The position numbers were made by a program, and so were the translations under genes. From NCBI RefSeq assembly GCF_020524495.1, contig NZ_JAIVLB010000016.1, forward strand, positions 1-64,000: a stretch of 64,000 nucleotides of DNA. The letters run 5' to 3'. Positions 41,485 through 49,810 of the stretch are shown here, one piece after another; within the stretch, counting starts at the first letter, position 1, and each line of letters opens with the position of its first letter. A model generated the notes under the pieces. It saw only the letters and a list, made by a program, of their open reading frames with translations, ran no database searches and was not told the origin of the DNA. The DNA comes from Bacillus stratosphericus (GTDB taxonomy: Bacteria > Bacillota > Bacilli > Bacillales > Bacillaceae).

Positions 41485-41830
41485 TGTAAATCCCCCTTTT
41501 ATATTATCGTCATTTTTCCCGTAATAAAAGACTCTAGATGCTACAATTAAATATGGAAACCAACTTAAAATACATTATATGGTACAAGAAGTATAACTTC
41601 CATATTTATTCGTATTATCCCTTTTTATAATGTTGGTTTTTGGCATGTACCAACAACCTTGGATTTCCCATCATAAATAGAAAACCTCAGTCACGAATTT
41701 GGATCACAAGTGGATTTTAAGCTTCTCCCCACTAACTAGATTAGTCGTATAGTTAACTTGGTTGGTGATCTTCGACCAAGTACCACGCATAATTTTTTTT
41801 TCAAGGATCATTCTAATAAAACAATATAAT
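41485..41830 (-). promoter_or_regulatory. Leader and promoter region of the conjugation cluster
   Basis: Non-coding, 346 bases. A minus-strand promoter TTGGTA-N18-TATAAA lies near 41630-41660, overlapping the inverted repeat GTTGGT/ACCAAC (about 41633-41662). A second hairpin, ACTTGGT/ACCAAGT, lies at about 41757-41785. These could be operators of the neighbouring XRE proteins, or leader RNA elements of an antitermination system. Exact promoter use is not known. Confidence 0.4.
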
Positions 41831-42118
41831 CTAACTTGCTCTATTACTTACTGGTCTTGACCTGCCAACCTTAACCAGTTCACTATTTCTATTCTTGCGT
41901 TTAGCAAGAACTTTGCCATCAATTGTTCTTACTGTTCTTATATCATAATAAATTTCATGAAATCTTAAGATTTGATTATTATGGACATTTTGAACAAATA
42001 AACTTGATTTAAGAACATAAATCTTTTTATTAAAGGTTTTAATCGTCACTGTATTAGCCAGATCAACAAATTCAAATCTAACCATTTTTTCTTCTGACAT
42101 TTTTTGCGCCTTTTTCAT
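41831..42118 (-). CDS. Hypothetical small basic protein downstream of an XRE regulator
   Basis: 95 residues, beta-rich and basic (FEFVDLANTVTIKTFNKKIY, then TIDGKVLAKRKNRN, ending in Arg/Ser). It begins 20 bases after the XRE gene. A nucleic-acid-binding role would fit its charge. No family recognised. Confidence 0.5.
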   Translation of the reverse strand: MKKAQKMSEEKMVRFEFVDLANTVTIKTFNKKIYVLKSSLFVQNVHNNQILRFHEIYYDIRTVRTIDGKVLAKRKNRNSELVKVGRSRPVSNRAS

Positions 42119-42138
42119 ATTAGATGTTGCACCACCGT

Positions 42139-42342
42139 TTATAAATTTTCTGTTAAATCCTCTGTCTTTAATCCTAATGGTAGTGCGATTTTCATCATCA
42201 CAGCAAGAGAGGATTTATTATAGTCTCCATTCTCAATTTTAGAGATGGTTGCTTGTGAAACCCCAGATACTGCTGCCAACTGAAACTGGGTCCACCCTTT
42301 TTCTTTTCTTTTTTCTTTAACGATGTTCTTTATTGTTTTCAC
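42139..42342 (-). CDS. XRE-family helix-turn-helix regulator
   Basis: 67 residues, a single Cro/C1-type domain: KEKRKEKGWTQFQLAAVSGV then SQATISKIENGDYNKSSLAV. The GTG start overlaps the AAGGAGG site directly; a well-spaced codon 8 bases on is ATA, so initiation is unusual. Divergent from a second XRE gene. Likely regulates the conjugation cluster and itself. Confidence 0.8.
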   Translation of the reverse strand: MKTIKNIVKEKRKEKGWTQFQLAAVSGVSQATISKIENGDYNKSSLAVMMKIALPLGLKTEDLTENL

Positions 42343-42480
42343 CTCCTTAGGGTTATTATATTACTATCGGAATAATTTTTCAACACTTTTTATTCTCTAA
42401 GGAATATTTATCAGAAATTAAAATATCTCACCTTTTTCTGCTATTATTAAATAAATAACAAGCATTGGTGCGTGGATCTT

Positions 42481-42945
42481 ATGAACGTATTACGAAATGA
42501 AATAGGAAGAAATATTCTCAAAAATAGGCAAGCGTTAAAGATATCATCTACTGAACTCTCTCGCCTTTCAGGAGTCTCCCAATCCTCTATAAGTAAAATT
42601 GAAAGGGGGACTTCCTCACCAAACATCGAGACACTGATTAAAATTTGCAAAGCTTTAAATATTACATTGTATGAAGTTCTGCCTAAATCTCTCTTCCCTG
42701 AAATTGATGATAGTGCCCAGAATAATGGAAAGCTTATGCATGTACTTAATCAATTGTCAGGTGGCGAAATAGAGTTTATCCAATCATTTTTGTCTACTAA
42801 TGTTCTTTCACATATGAATAATATTGTCCCCCTCATACAATCCTTCAACGAATTAAGTGATAAGGAACGTGACTTATTGAGGGGATTTTTAAATTCTATT
42901 ACGAATATTACTTTACAAGATGGTAAAACAAAAAGGGAGGGTTAA
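42481..42945 (+). CDS. XRE-family regulator with C-terminal domain
   Basis: About 154 residues. N-terminal HTH (NRQALKISSTELSRLSGVSQ then SSISKIERGTSSPNIET) and a helical C-terminal half (SDKERDLLRGFLNSI) suited to oligomerisation or ligand binding. No good ribosome site precedes ATG 42481 or GTG 42472. Divergent partner of the small XRE gene; together they resemble the regulator pair that controls conjugation in B. subtilis plasmids such as pLS20. Confidence 0.75.
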   Translation: MNVLRNEIGRNILKNRQALKISSTELSRLSGVSQSSISKIERGTSSPNIETLIKICKALNITLYEVLPKSLFPEIDDSAQNNGKLMHVLNQLSGGEIEFIQSFLSTNVLSHMNNIVPLIQSFNELSDKERDLLRGFLNSITNITLQDGKTKREG

Positions 42946-42960
42946 TTTTATACCCCCCCT

Positions 42961-43548
42961 TTATTTAAGTTTCTCCTTTATCGTCTTCAACTGTTTTTTT
43001 ATTGTTTCGACCGATTTAAACAAATGTTCTGCGATCTGCCCTCTTGTTAACCCTTTTTCTTTTAATTTATAAACCTCTCTTTCGGCCGGAGTTAATATGC
43101 TGGCTTTTCTCTCTATACGCAACTCATTAATCAACAGGCTTGAAACATCAGCATTGAATGTAACTTTGTCCATAAAAGCTTCTCTAATAAACTTGGGAAT
43201 ATCTTTGTAGGCTGACTTGTTAATATAATTTATTGCTCCTTGATCAAATGATTCTAGAATTATTGCTGGCTCTTCCCAAGATGTAAGCATGATGATCTTT
43301 TGGAAACCTCTCTCAACCATCTCTTTTGATAGATTCAGCCCACCCAATTCCTCATCTTCAGAAAGTGTTAAATCCATTAATACAATATCAATTTCATGAT
43401 TTTCCATTTGCAATGCTTCTTCTTTTGTAAAGGCTTTTTTTACAACGATTAGATCTTTTTCTTTAGAAAGTAAGTCGCTGATACCCTTCATCCATACTGG
43501 ATCATCTTCAACAATCATAATCTTTATCATATTATCCATAGCATTCAC
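42961..43548 (-). CDS. NarL/FixJ-family response regulator
   Basis: 195 residues. Receiver domain with VEDD (15-16), phosphoacceptor Asp59 in VLMDL, LTSW and the conserved Lys in YINKSAY. C-terminal LuxR-type HTH (LTPAEREVYKLKEKGLTRGQ then VETIKKQLKTI). It overlaps the kinase gene by 17 bases. Confidence 0.9.
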   Translation of the reverse strand: MNAMDNMIKIMIVEDDPVWMKGISDLLSKEKDLIVVKKAFTKEEALQMENHEIDIVLMDLTLSEDEELGGLNLSKEMVERGFQKIIMLTSWEEPAIILESFDQGAINYINKSAYKDIPKFIREAFMDKVTFNADVSSLLINELRIERKASILTPAEREVYKLKEKGLTRGQIAEHLFKSVETIKKQLKTIKEKLK

Positions 43549-44896
43549 CAGCTATTTCTTTTTTCGAAATTGATTTTAAATCAATAACCCTGTTTCTAGG
43601 GATAGTTAAGGTTATAGTTGTTCCCTCTCCTAGTTGGCTGTTTACTTTTATGCTGCCGTTGTGTTTTGTCATGACGTTATAACAATAGGTTAAACCAAGA
43701 CCAAAATTTCCAACCTTCTTTTTTGTAGAGAAAAATGGATCTAATATTTTGGACTGCATTTCTTTATCAACGCCCTTTCCATTATCAGCGACATCAATAT
43801 GTAAATTACGACGAACTTGATAAACTCTGATTTTCATCTGCTGATCATCCCCCATTGCTTCCATCGCATTTTTCATTAGATTTAATAGGGTTTCTTGTAG
43901 GTGAATTGGATCTGCATAGATAATAGCATCCACTTCAAATATTTTTCTCAAATTCACAGCACTGATCTGTGGCTGAAGTAATTCAACACTTGAATTAACA
44001 AGATCTATAACACTAAATTCTGTTTCCTTTAATTCCATAATATCAAGTTTACTTTGAATACGACTCGACAACTCAAACAAGTGATTGGCCGATTTTAAGA
44101 TCATATCAACTGATTCCTGTTTTTCTCCAAATTTTGTCTCTTTAAGGTCATATGCAAGAAGATCTATTTTGGCAACTTCATTTTTAATTGAATGATTTAA
44201 TAAGGCAGTACCGGATGTTACTGCCTTCATGGTTAAGTCTCGTCTTTGTTTTTCAAACTTTATTTGTACGCCCAGAAAGCCATATTTGATTATAAAATAA
44301 ACAAATAATACAAAAGCAATGGCAATTATCCAAGGGTTTAGCATCCATACACCAAATATGCCAAAGGCTTCTAAGATTATATTGGTGAATACCGCGAATA
44401 GTATGGTAGGCACAACAACTAGACAAGCGTAAATTTTTTGTCTTTTGCTTGTTATATTCTTTTCGGCATATGCTGCATAAACCATCAATCCTAATGAAAT
44501 AAAGACATATGGTACGACCCATAATGAAAGAACTACATGATGTGTTTGCCATATAGGATATTCCGTAAAATAAATTTGCATAATGATTACGGGTATGAAC
44601 AGGATTAGTTTCCAAATGATACTTCTCTTTTTACTTGATATTATTTCTGAGAACACAAGGCCGAAAATCATAATTGCATATGCTGTTCCATAGTGTCCTA
44701 ACGATGATGAAATGTAATGAATCAGCTGCAACTGGCTAGATGATCCATCCAAGTAATACGACAAAATAACACTTAAACCACCAAAGCCACCAAAGAAACC
44801 AATAAAGCTCCCCCATCTTGTTTTTTCATTCTCAGGATAGGTAAGGAACAGAACTAAGCTCATGGCCCACAACAATGCAGTTAGGATGAACATCAT
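43532..44896 (-). CDS. Multi-membrane-span sensor histidine kinase
   Basis: 454 residues. Seven to eight transmembrane helices fill residues 1-~215 with short loops, so the signal is probably membrane-borne or a small peptide or lipid. The kinase part has the H box (LLNHSIKNEVAKIDLL), N box (LLNLMKNAMEAM), G1 (VADNGKGVD), F box (FFSTKKKVGNFGLGL) and G2 (GEGTTITLT). The layout is like ComP-type quorum kinases. It follows the hydrolase gene by one base and precedes its regulator. Confidence 0.85.
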   Translation of the reverse strand: MMFILTALLWAMSLVLFLTYPENEKTRWGSFIGFFGGFGGLSVILSYYLDGSSSQLQLIHYISSSLGHYGTAYAIMIFGLVFSEIISSKKRSIIWKLILFIPVIIMQIYFTEYPIWQTHHVVLSLWVVPYVFISLGLMVYAAYAEKNITSKRQKIYACLVVVPTILFAVFTNIILEAFGIFGVWMLNPWIIAIAFVLFVYFIIKYGFLGVQIKFEKQRRDLTMKAVTSGTALLNHSIKNEVAKIDLLAYDLKETKFGEKQESVDMILKSANHLFELSSRIQSKLDIMELKETEFSVIDLVNSSVELLQPQISAVNLRKIFEVDAIIYADPIHLQETLLNLMKNAMEAMGDDQQMKIRVYQVRRNLHIDVADNGKGVDKEMQSKILDPFFSTKKKVGNFGLGLTYCYNVMTKHNGSIKVNSQLGEGTTITLTIPRNRVIDLKSISKKEIAGECYG

Positions 44897-44897
44897 T

Positions 44898-45866
44898 TTA
44901 TTTTTCTAGCCTACTTTCAATAAATTGAAGTGTGTCAGCTGCTATTCTTTTTCTAGAGAGTACAATTCCAGAATGTCCACAACTGTATATGTGTCTTTTA
45001 GGTTTTCCCCAACTATTCCAAAGAATATCAGCATCGTTTATGTCGATATACATGTCATATTTCCCTGATATTAAGAGTACATTTTCTTTATCTACGAGAA
45101 GTTCTGCTTTACTTGGATTCATAATGTCCCAAGCTTTGTTGAGTTCCTCATAGGTTGTCCCATGTTCCTCCAGATCTCTTCGTATATACTTCCCAGGAAG
45201 AGTGTTCCAAATGGAATGCGCGATATTGTTAGCATAAAAAGCTGATACAACAATATCGACTTCTTTTTCGACAGTTGCTAATAAATTTGTTAACCATCCA
45301 CCTAAACTAATACCGATAACGATTATTTCCCCACCCTTAATTTCCTTAATCCACTTAATCAGTCCCCTAAGTTCAACAATTGCCTGCTGGGAAGATTGCA
45401 CTGTTCGATTTATATTGGCACTAATCATGCGTTCACCAGAATATGTTGAAGCTTGAGGTTCCCTATCAAAATGGTAAGGCAACGTGTAGTAATACATGTT
45501 CCAGTCATAATTTTTAATGATCCTATCGTGATAAATCTTCTTGATTCTATCGTATGAATCCATGCGCCACCCATGTACAAAGATAACATTAGGCTTGTGT
45601 TTAGAGTCTTTTCGTAAAAACACTTCACCAGTAACCTTGTCATTCTTGTCATCCCCAGATCTAATGCTTGAATTAAAAGAAAATGTTCCACTCTCTAGGT
45701 TTGAAGTATGGTTATCAATATGAAATGCTAAATTTATTGGTTGCAAACTAAAAAAATGGTCCCTATTACCTACTTTGATCGGTGAATTATTAAAATGACT
45801 CACCTTGCTTTTTGTCCTGTGCATATCAATTAATGCACCGTAGTCTATAACTTTTAAAAGCTTCAA
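44898..45866 (-). CDS. Alpha/beta hydrolase upstream of the two-component genes
   Basis: 322 residues from TTG 45866, chosen for AAAGGAG upstream; the ATG at 45917 has none. Nucleophile elbow G-I-S-L-G-G (EIIVIGISLGGWLTNL), oxyanion region VIFVHGWRMDSYDR, acid region LLISGKYDMYIDINDAD and catalytic His in CGHSGIV. No signal peptide, so probably cytosolic. It is co-transcribed with a kinase and regulator, so it may make or remove the sensed molecule; this is inference. Confidence 0.75.
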   Translation of the reverse strand: MKLLKVIDYGALIDMHRTKSKVSHFNNSPIKVGNRDHFFSLQPINLAFHIDNHTSNLESGTFSFNSSIRSGDDKNDKVTGEVFLRKDSKHKPNVIFVHGWRMDSYDRIKKIYHDRIIKNYDWNMYYYTLPYHFDREPQASTYSGERMISANINRTVQSSQQAIVELRGLIKWIKEIKGGEIIVIGISLGGWLTNLLATVEKEVDIVVSAFYANNIAHSIWNTLPGKYIRRDLEEHGTTYEELNKAWDIMNPSKAELLVDKENVLLISGKYDMYIDINDADILWNSWGKPKRHIYSCGHSGIVLSRKRIAADTLQFIESRLEK

Positions 45867-46136
45867 AAGAATTATCTCCTTTAATGTCGAATTATTACTA
45901 TACGAATATTTTAGCATAAAAAGCTTATTTTTTTGGAAATTGATTAAATAAAAAAATGATGAATGATATCTGATTCATAAGCCAATCCTATGTTAAGAAA
46001 CAATCAACTTTAAAAGAACAATTAATATAAAGAAAAACAAGAATAATAAAAAAACAAAAAAATATAAGGGAAATCATAAAAGTCCTTGTAAAAGCATATA
46101 TATCAGTAGTTTGAGAGTTTTTATAGATTCATTCAA
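45867..46136. other. AT-rich intergenic DNA
   Basis: Very A-rich (several A5-A8 runs around 46015-46075), no gene. Together with the repeats that follow it would make a plausible unwinding region. Confidence 0.35.
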
Positions 46137-46283
46137 ATCCACAATTAACAAACTCACATAACAAAGAATACCTTGTTAACAATTCACATAATCATAATTA
46201 CTGTATTCTGATATTCACATATGGCTAAATACATTTAGGGAGTCTAAGATATCTTGAAATACAATGTTTATATTTTACACATA
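46137..46283. other. Candidate replication origin with regularly spaced TCACAT repeats
   Basis: TCACAT occurs at 46154, 46184 and 46215, and the variants CCACAA at 46139 and ACACAT at 46277. Spacings are 15, 30, 31 and 62 bases, near-multiples of helical turns. Two copies extend to ATTCACAT, which resembles a degenerate DnaA box (TTATCCACA). The site lies just downstream of the putative initiator gene in AT-rich DNA. Confidence 0.45.
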
Positions 46284-46374
46284 TTCAATTAAATAGGATT
46301 AATAGAAAAAAAAAGAACCCCTTCCCTCTTTTGAGAAGCAGGATCTAATAACGACTCAATCTAATTGCACGACA

Positions 46375-46415
46375 AATAACCTTTCAGATATGATTTTTTT
46401 CGAAAGGTTATTTTC
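46375..46415. terminator. Terminator after the replication gene
   Basis: AATAACCTTTC/GAAAGGTTATT, 11-bp stem around a T-rich loop, just beyond the end of the minus-strand initiator gene. Confidence 0.7.
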
Positions 46416-46435
46416 ATTATTCTATTCAATTTTAA

Positions 46436-47635
46436 TTATTCCCTATTTATAAATAGAGGATATTCACCGTACTTTCTATGATAAGCATCCATAATGTCTA
46501 TTCTTTCATCAACCTTTATAAAGTTTTGGACAAACTCATCAAAAGCATTAGAAAACATTTTATTAACAAATGCGCCAACAGATTTAATTGTTTTTAATCC
46601 ATCATTTTTATGTAATTCTTCTAAAGTATCTGAGACTTTAGATAAAGCAAAATTAAGGACCTTTTGCTCCTTTTGAACGATTGATAAGTGCTGCGAAAGG
46701 TTTACGACACGACTGATTGACTTGTAGATGTCCTGCATTTCTCGCCATTTCAAAGGAATTTGTGCATATTTAACGCGTGCATCAATTTCTTTTTTTGAAC
46801 GTGAAAAAGCTTCAGTAGTTAGGTTAAGTTCATTCTCTTTAAAGCAATTACCATTTAAATGAAACTTGAACTTATCAATACATACCTGAGTGAAGCTTCT
46901 TTTACGTGTGAAACGATTCACTGGTTTTTTAACTTTTGTATTTACTGGTTCAAATTTAAAGATTCGGTTAATAAGGCCAAGGAATTGTCTTACGCGTTTT
47001 GCGTTTGTTCTTAAAGTCTTCTTTAAAAAATTCATAGTTCTTTCGCCAGTTACCTTGTTGATATCAGTAGTATATTTACGGTTTGTACCTATTTGGACAG
47101 TGAAATATTGACATAGTTCTAACAAAAATATTGGTCCAGTATGATAACGATGTTTAATTAAGGAGCCGAAAATCTTTTCAAGGAAAAGAGCCTTTGGAAT
47201 TCGAAAATAACTGCTTTTCCCCTTTTCAAAGAGTCCTTTGTTGTTTTCTAATTGTTGATTATAAAGAGCGTAATCTACTATTTCGTAATGAACGCCTGTC
47301 TCGGTGTACACTTCTTTCACATAATTTTTACTTATTAGAGTGTCAAATGCTTTTTTGACAGTTTCATAGGTTAAGTCATGATCAGTTGAGATATTTGATA
47401 TGCAGAGTTGTTTTCTTTCACTTATAGATGGATCTTTTGTGAATGAACGGATCTGCCCCATTTCATCTGTGTACAAATGTAATATCATAAATAATGATAC
47501 TTCAGATGTGGTCACAGGGTTTTCCGTTGATGTAGAATCAAGTCTTAATTTATCAAGATGGGCCTTGAAAAATTTGATTCCATCAATTGTGAAATTTTGG
47601 GGTTTGATTGAAGTTGATTGGTTACTAGAGGTCAT
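46436..47635 (-). CDS. Putative theta-type replication initiator
   Basis: 399 residues. Early helices and a winged-helix-like segment (CISNISTDHDLTYETVKKAF then LISKNYVKEVYTETGVHYEI), an F-R-I-P-K-A-L-F motif similar to one in other Gram-positive initiators, a basic middle (KVKKPVNRFTRKRSFTQ) and a helical end. The assignment rests on DNA-binding layout, antisense-controlled leader, adjoining repeats and partition genes. It may relate to RepA/RepN of large B. subtilis plasmids such as pBS72 or pLS32. AAAGGAAC precedes ATG 47635. Confidence 0.65.
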   Translation of the reverse strand: MTSSNQSTSIKPQNFTIDGIKFFKAHLDKLRLDSTSTENPVTTSEVSLFMILHLYTDEMGQIRSFTKDPSISERKQLCISNISTDHDLTYETVKKAFDTLISKNYVKEVYTETGVHYEIVDYALYNQQLENNKGLFEKGKSSYFRIPKALFLEKIFGSLIKHRYHTGPIFLLELCQYFTVQIGTNRKYTTDINKVTGERTMNFLKKTLRTNAKRVRQFLGLINRIFKFEPVNTKVKKPVNRFTRKRSFTQVCIDKFKFHLNGNCFKENELNLTTEAFSRSKKEIDARVKYAQIPLKWREMQDIYKSISRVVNLSQHLSIVQKEQKVLNFALSKVSDTLEELHKNDGLKTIKSVGAFVNKMFSNAFDEFVQNFIKVDERIDIMDAYHRKYGEYPLFINRE

Positions 47636-47656
47636 TAACTATCGTTCCTTTCAGAA

Positions 47657-47695
47657 CAAAAAAGACGAGTCCCTAGAAAAAAGGAAAACTCGTCT
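47657..47695 (-). promoter_or_regulatory. Transcription attenuator in the replication-gene leader
   Basis: On the minus strand AGACGAGT pairs with ACTCGTCT around a 17-base loop, followed by T6, then the ribosome site and start of the initiator gene. As a full intrinsic terminator inside the leader it would stop most rep transcripts unless prevented. Confidence 0.75.
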
Positions 47696-47746
47696 TCTGC
47701 ATCCTGAAATAAAAACGCAAAACAGACATTTTAACAGTAATTATCT

Positions 47747-47775
47747 TTGACTTTTTCATTCCTATATTGTAATAT
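47747..47775 (+). promoter_or_regulatory. Promoter of the antisense RNA
   Basis: TTGACT (47747-47752), 17-base spacer, TAATAT (47770-47775). Confidence 0.75.
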
Positions 47776-47781
47776 ATATAT

Positions 47782-47890
47782 AGGAAGAAACAAAGTCAAA
47801 CAAGACTACTGTCAGTGTTTTCCCTACCGTATTTAGGGGGAACCATCTAAGAGTGTTGGCAGCACTACTTAGACGGCGGAAGTCTTTTTT
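47782..47890 (+). ncRNA. Antisense RNA to the replication-gene leader
   Basis: About 105 bases, from the promoter at 47747 to T6 at 47885-47890. Hairpins: CCCTA/TAGGG (47822-47838), TCTAAG-AGTG with CACT-A-CTTAGA around loop TTGGCAG (47846-47873), and an outer AAGACT/AGTCTT stem closing both. It is wholly complementary to the 5' leader of the initiator mRNA. Known parallels are the counter-transcripts of pIP501/pAMbeta1 (RNAIII) and staphylococcal multiresistance plasmids, which set copy number by attenuation. A minus-strand 60-codon ORF across this region is not believable as a gene. Confidence 0.75.
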
Positions 47891-47915
47891 GTTTCGTTCA
47901 TAATTTGTTAAACCA

Positions 47916-47944
47916 AGTATACCAACATTTTCACATAACTGCAA
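47916..47944 (-). promoter_or_regulatory. Promoter of the replication gene
   Basis: Minus strand: TTGCAG, 17-base spacer, TATACT. Transcription would start near 47909, giving a ~275-base leader that includes the antisense target and attenuator. Confidence 0.7.
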
Positions 47945-47979
47945 GACAAGGATGGATTACCAATAAGGTCTAAAAAGAT

Positions 47980-48171
47980 TGAATATTCTGTATTATTAAA
48001 GCGTGCATTACTTCTGCATGATTTTTTAATTCATTTATAGTGCATTTGTGATGCAAATATAGTGCTCAAAGAGATTGAAATGATCAAATCAATTCAAGAA
48101 CATAATAAATTTTCATTACTTATGCATTAATTTGTAATGAACTTGTAATGAAAAGGAAAATCGTATATAAT
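47980..48171 (+). repeat. Centromere-like repeats overlapping the partition promoter
   Basis: Multiple TGCATTA/TTCATTAC/GTAATGAA motifs in both orientations: TGCATTACTTCTGCATGA (about 48004), ATAGTGCATT, TTCATTACTTATGCATTA (about 48113), then two direct TTGTAATGAA copies. The last overlaps the -35 of TTGTAA-N17-TATAAT (48143-48171). Such repeats upstream of an actin-type par operon fit a centromere where the small partner binds and autoregulates. Confidence 0.55.
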
Positions 48172-48206
48172 AGAATTAGAAAGAAAAAAATTTCGGAGGT
48201 ACGCAA

Positions 48207-49409
48207 ATGAAAATAACAGTAGCAGCCGATATCGGCAATAGTGAAACTAAAATGATCGCCAGGTATGAGGGGATGGAAGGGTCAGAATGTTTTCATCAAC
48301 CTTCAGTGATTAGAAAACTTATAAAGAGTCCGCAAATTGCTGAAACTAATTTAAAAAAGAATGTAATTAATTTAGATGAGAACTTAATTGTTCATATAAC
48401 AAGTAATGCTTTGAAAACTCACAGTGATGGTTTGTATGTGATTGGAAAAAAAGCGATGCAAACAGATATGAACAAAGTTCAAAATATGAACATTAAACTA
48501 GGGAATAAGCATAAACATGACATTCCAGTAATTATGATCTTGTCCATGATCGCAAGGAAAATTGTTAAAGATGAATTTGAATTAAAGGGTTCACTAGACA
48601 GTTCTTATCAAATTGATTGCGACTTTGCTTCAGCAATTCCTGCATCAGAATTTACCTTTGAGAAGGCTAAAGAATTCGAGAAACGTTTAGCATCTGGCGA
48701 CCACACAGTTGTTGTTCATTTAGGCGATAAGAGAGTCATGGTAGGAATTAATTTTAAAAGAACTAAGATCACACAAGAGGGTGTACCGGCAATTTTTGCA
48801 ATGGTAGCTGATGGCGAAGACAATGACCAAAGAAAAGTTGGCCTTTTTGACAAATTCAATGAAGTGTACTCTGAGGAAATGAAACCCAAAGACCTTCTCA
48901 AAATGAAAATTTTCCATGTTGATATTGGTGATGGTACAACTGAGTATATTTATACCAATGGGGTTAATCCTGTAATTGATGCTTGTGACGGTGAGAGAAG
49001 AGGAGTAGGTCACGCAACTGAAGATGCAGTAATCATGTTAAACGAAATACTTCAAGGATCATTTAAAACATCGAGACAGAGCTTTATGGAAATCATTAAA
49101 GATGAATCGCACAATCTTCATTCAGAGGCTTTCAATGCACTAGAAGCTGCTAAAGGAACACAGGCGAATGAAATTTTAGAAGATACATTTGAGAAAATCC
49201 AAAATAAGGCTGGTAACACAGTTGATCTTATTGCGGTTTATGGTGGAGGAAGTATTCAGTTTAGAGAATATCTAGAAGAATCTTTAAGAGAATATGCCGA
49301 AACAATCAATTCAAAATTATTGTGGGTCCCTAAAGAACTCGCAGTAAATTTAAATGTAAGAGGATTGGATATCCTGAACAGAACAGTGTTCTCTAAAAAC
49401 AAAAAATAG
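48207..49409 (+). CDS. alp7A: Actin-like plasmid partition protein (Alp7A/ParM type)
   Basis: 400 residues. Actin-fold motifs: phosphate-1 AADIGNSETKM (start), phosphate-2 HVDIGDGTTEYIY (about residue 239) and adenosine loop VYGGGSIQFREYL (near 350). Such proteins form dynamic filaments that separate plasmid copies. The length and partner arrangement resemble Alp7A of pLS20 more than the ~275-residue AlfA of pLS32; the symbol is tentative. CGGAGG precedes ATG 48207. First gene of the par operon. Confidence 0.8.
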   Translation: MKITVAADIGNSETKMIARYEGMEGSECFHQPSVIRKLIKSPQIAETNLKKNVINLDENLIVHITSNALKTHSDGLYVIGKKAMQTDMNKVQNMNIKLGNKHKHDIPVIMILSMIARKIVKDEFELKGSLDSSYQIDCDFASAIPASEFTFEKAKEFEKRLASGDHTVVVHLGDKRVMVGINFKRTKITQEGVPAIFAMVADGEDNDQRKVGLFDKFNEVYSEEMKPKDLLKMKIFHVDIGDGTTEYIYTNGVNPVIDACDGERRGVGHATEDAVIMLNEILQGSFKTSRQSFMEIIKDESHNLHSEAFNALEAAKGTQANEILEDTFEKIQNKAGNTVDLIAVYGGGSIQFREYLEESLREYAETINSKLLWVPKELAVNLNVRGLDILNRTVFSKNKK

Positions 49410-49417
49410 GTGATAAA

Positions 49418-49786
49418 ATGAAAAGGAAAAAAAATAGGAAAGTAGTTACTTGGCGTATTGAAAAAAGTGACCCTGAGTTAACTGAGAGATTAAATGCTTG
49501 GTGTGATTCTCAAAAGAACGTGAACCAATCTTTAACTATTATGGTCGAAAATTTGATAAAAATTTTCGGCTATCAAGACATAAACAACTTTGAAGTTCAA
49601 GAAGTGCTGCATAAGCTAAAACAAGGGAATAGAAACATAGAAATTGCTGGCCAGGATAAAAATTCTGGTTCTGTTCCACATAATAGAGTTATCGACAAAG
49701 ATCCATATGTCGATGACTCTATTAAATCAACTGATGCTGATGATATTCTAAATGCTATTGACAATGATAATGAATTTTTTAAATAA
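49418..49786 (+). CDS. DNA-binding partner of the actin-like protein (Alp7R/ParR-like)
   Basis: 122 residues. Basic start (MKRKKNRKVVTWRIEK) with a beta-strand then helices, as in RHH-type ParR adaptors (DPELTERLNAWCDSQKNV then QSLTIMVENLIKIF), and an acidic C-terminal tail that could contact the filament. It begins 8 bases after alp7A. Likely binds the repeats upstream of 48207. Confidence 0.65.
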   Translation: MKRKKNRKVVTWRIEKSDPELTERLNAWCDSQKNVNQSLTIMVENLIKIFGYQDINNFEVQEVLHKLKQGNRNIEIAGQDKNSGSVPHNRVIDKDPYVDDSIKSTDADDILNAIDNDNEFFK

Positions 49787-49810
49787 ACTTTAAAAGAAGG
49801 GGACTTTCAT

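Noticed and set aside
47762-47944. 60-codon minus-strand ORF in the rep leader
   Set aside because: No ribosome site; it overlaps the structured antisense/leader RNA, whose promoter and hairpins explain the sequence better.
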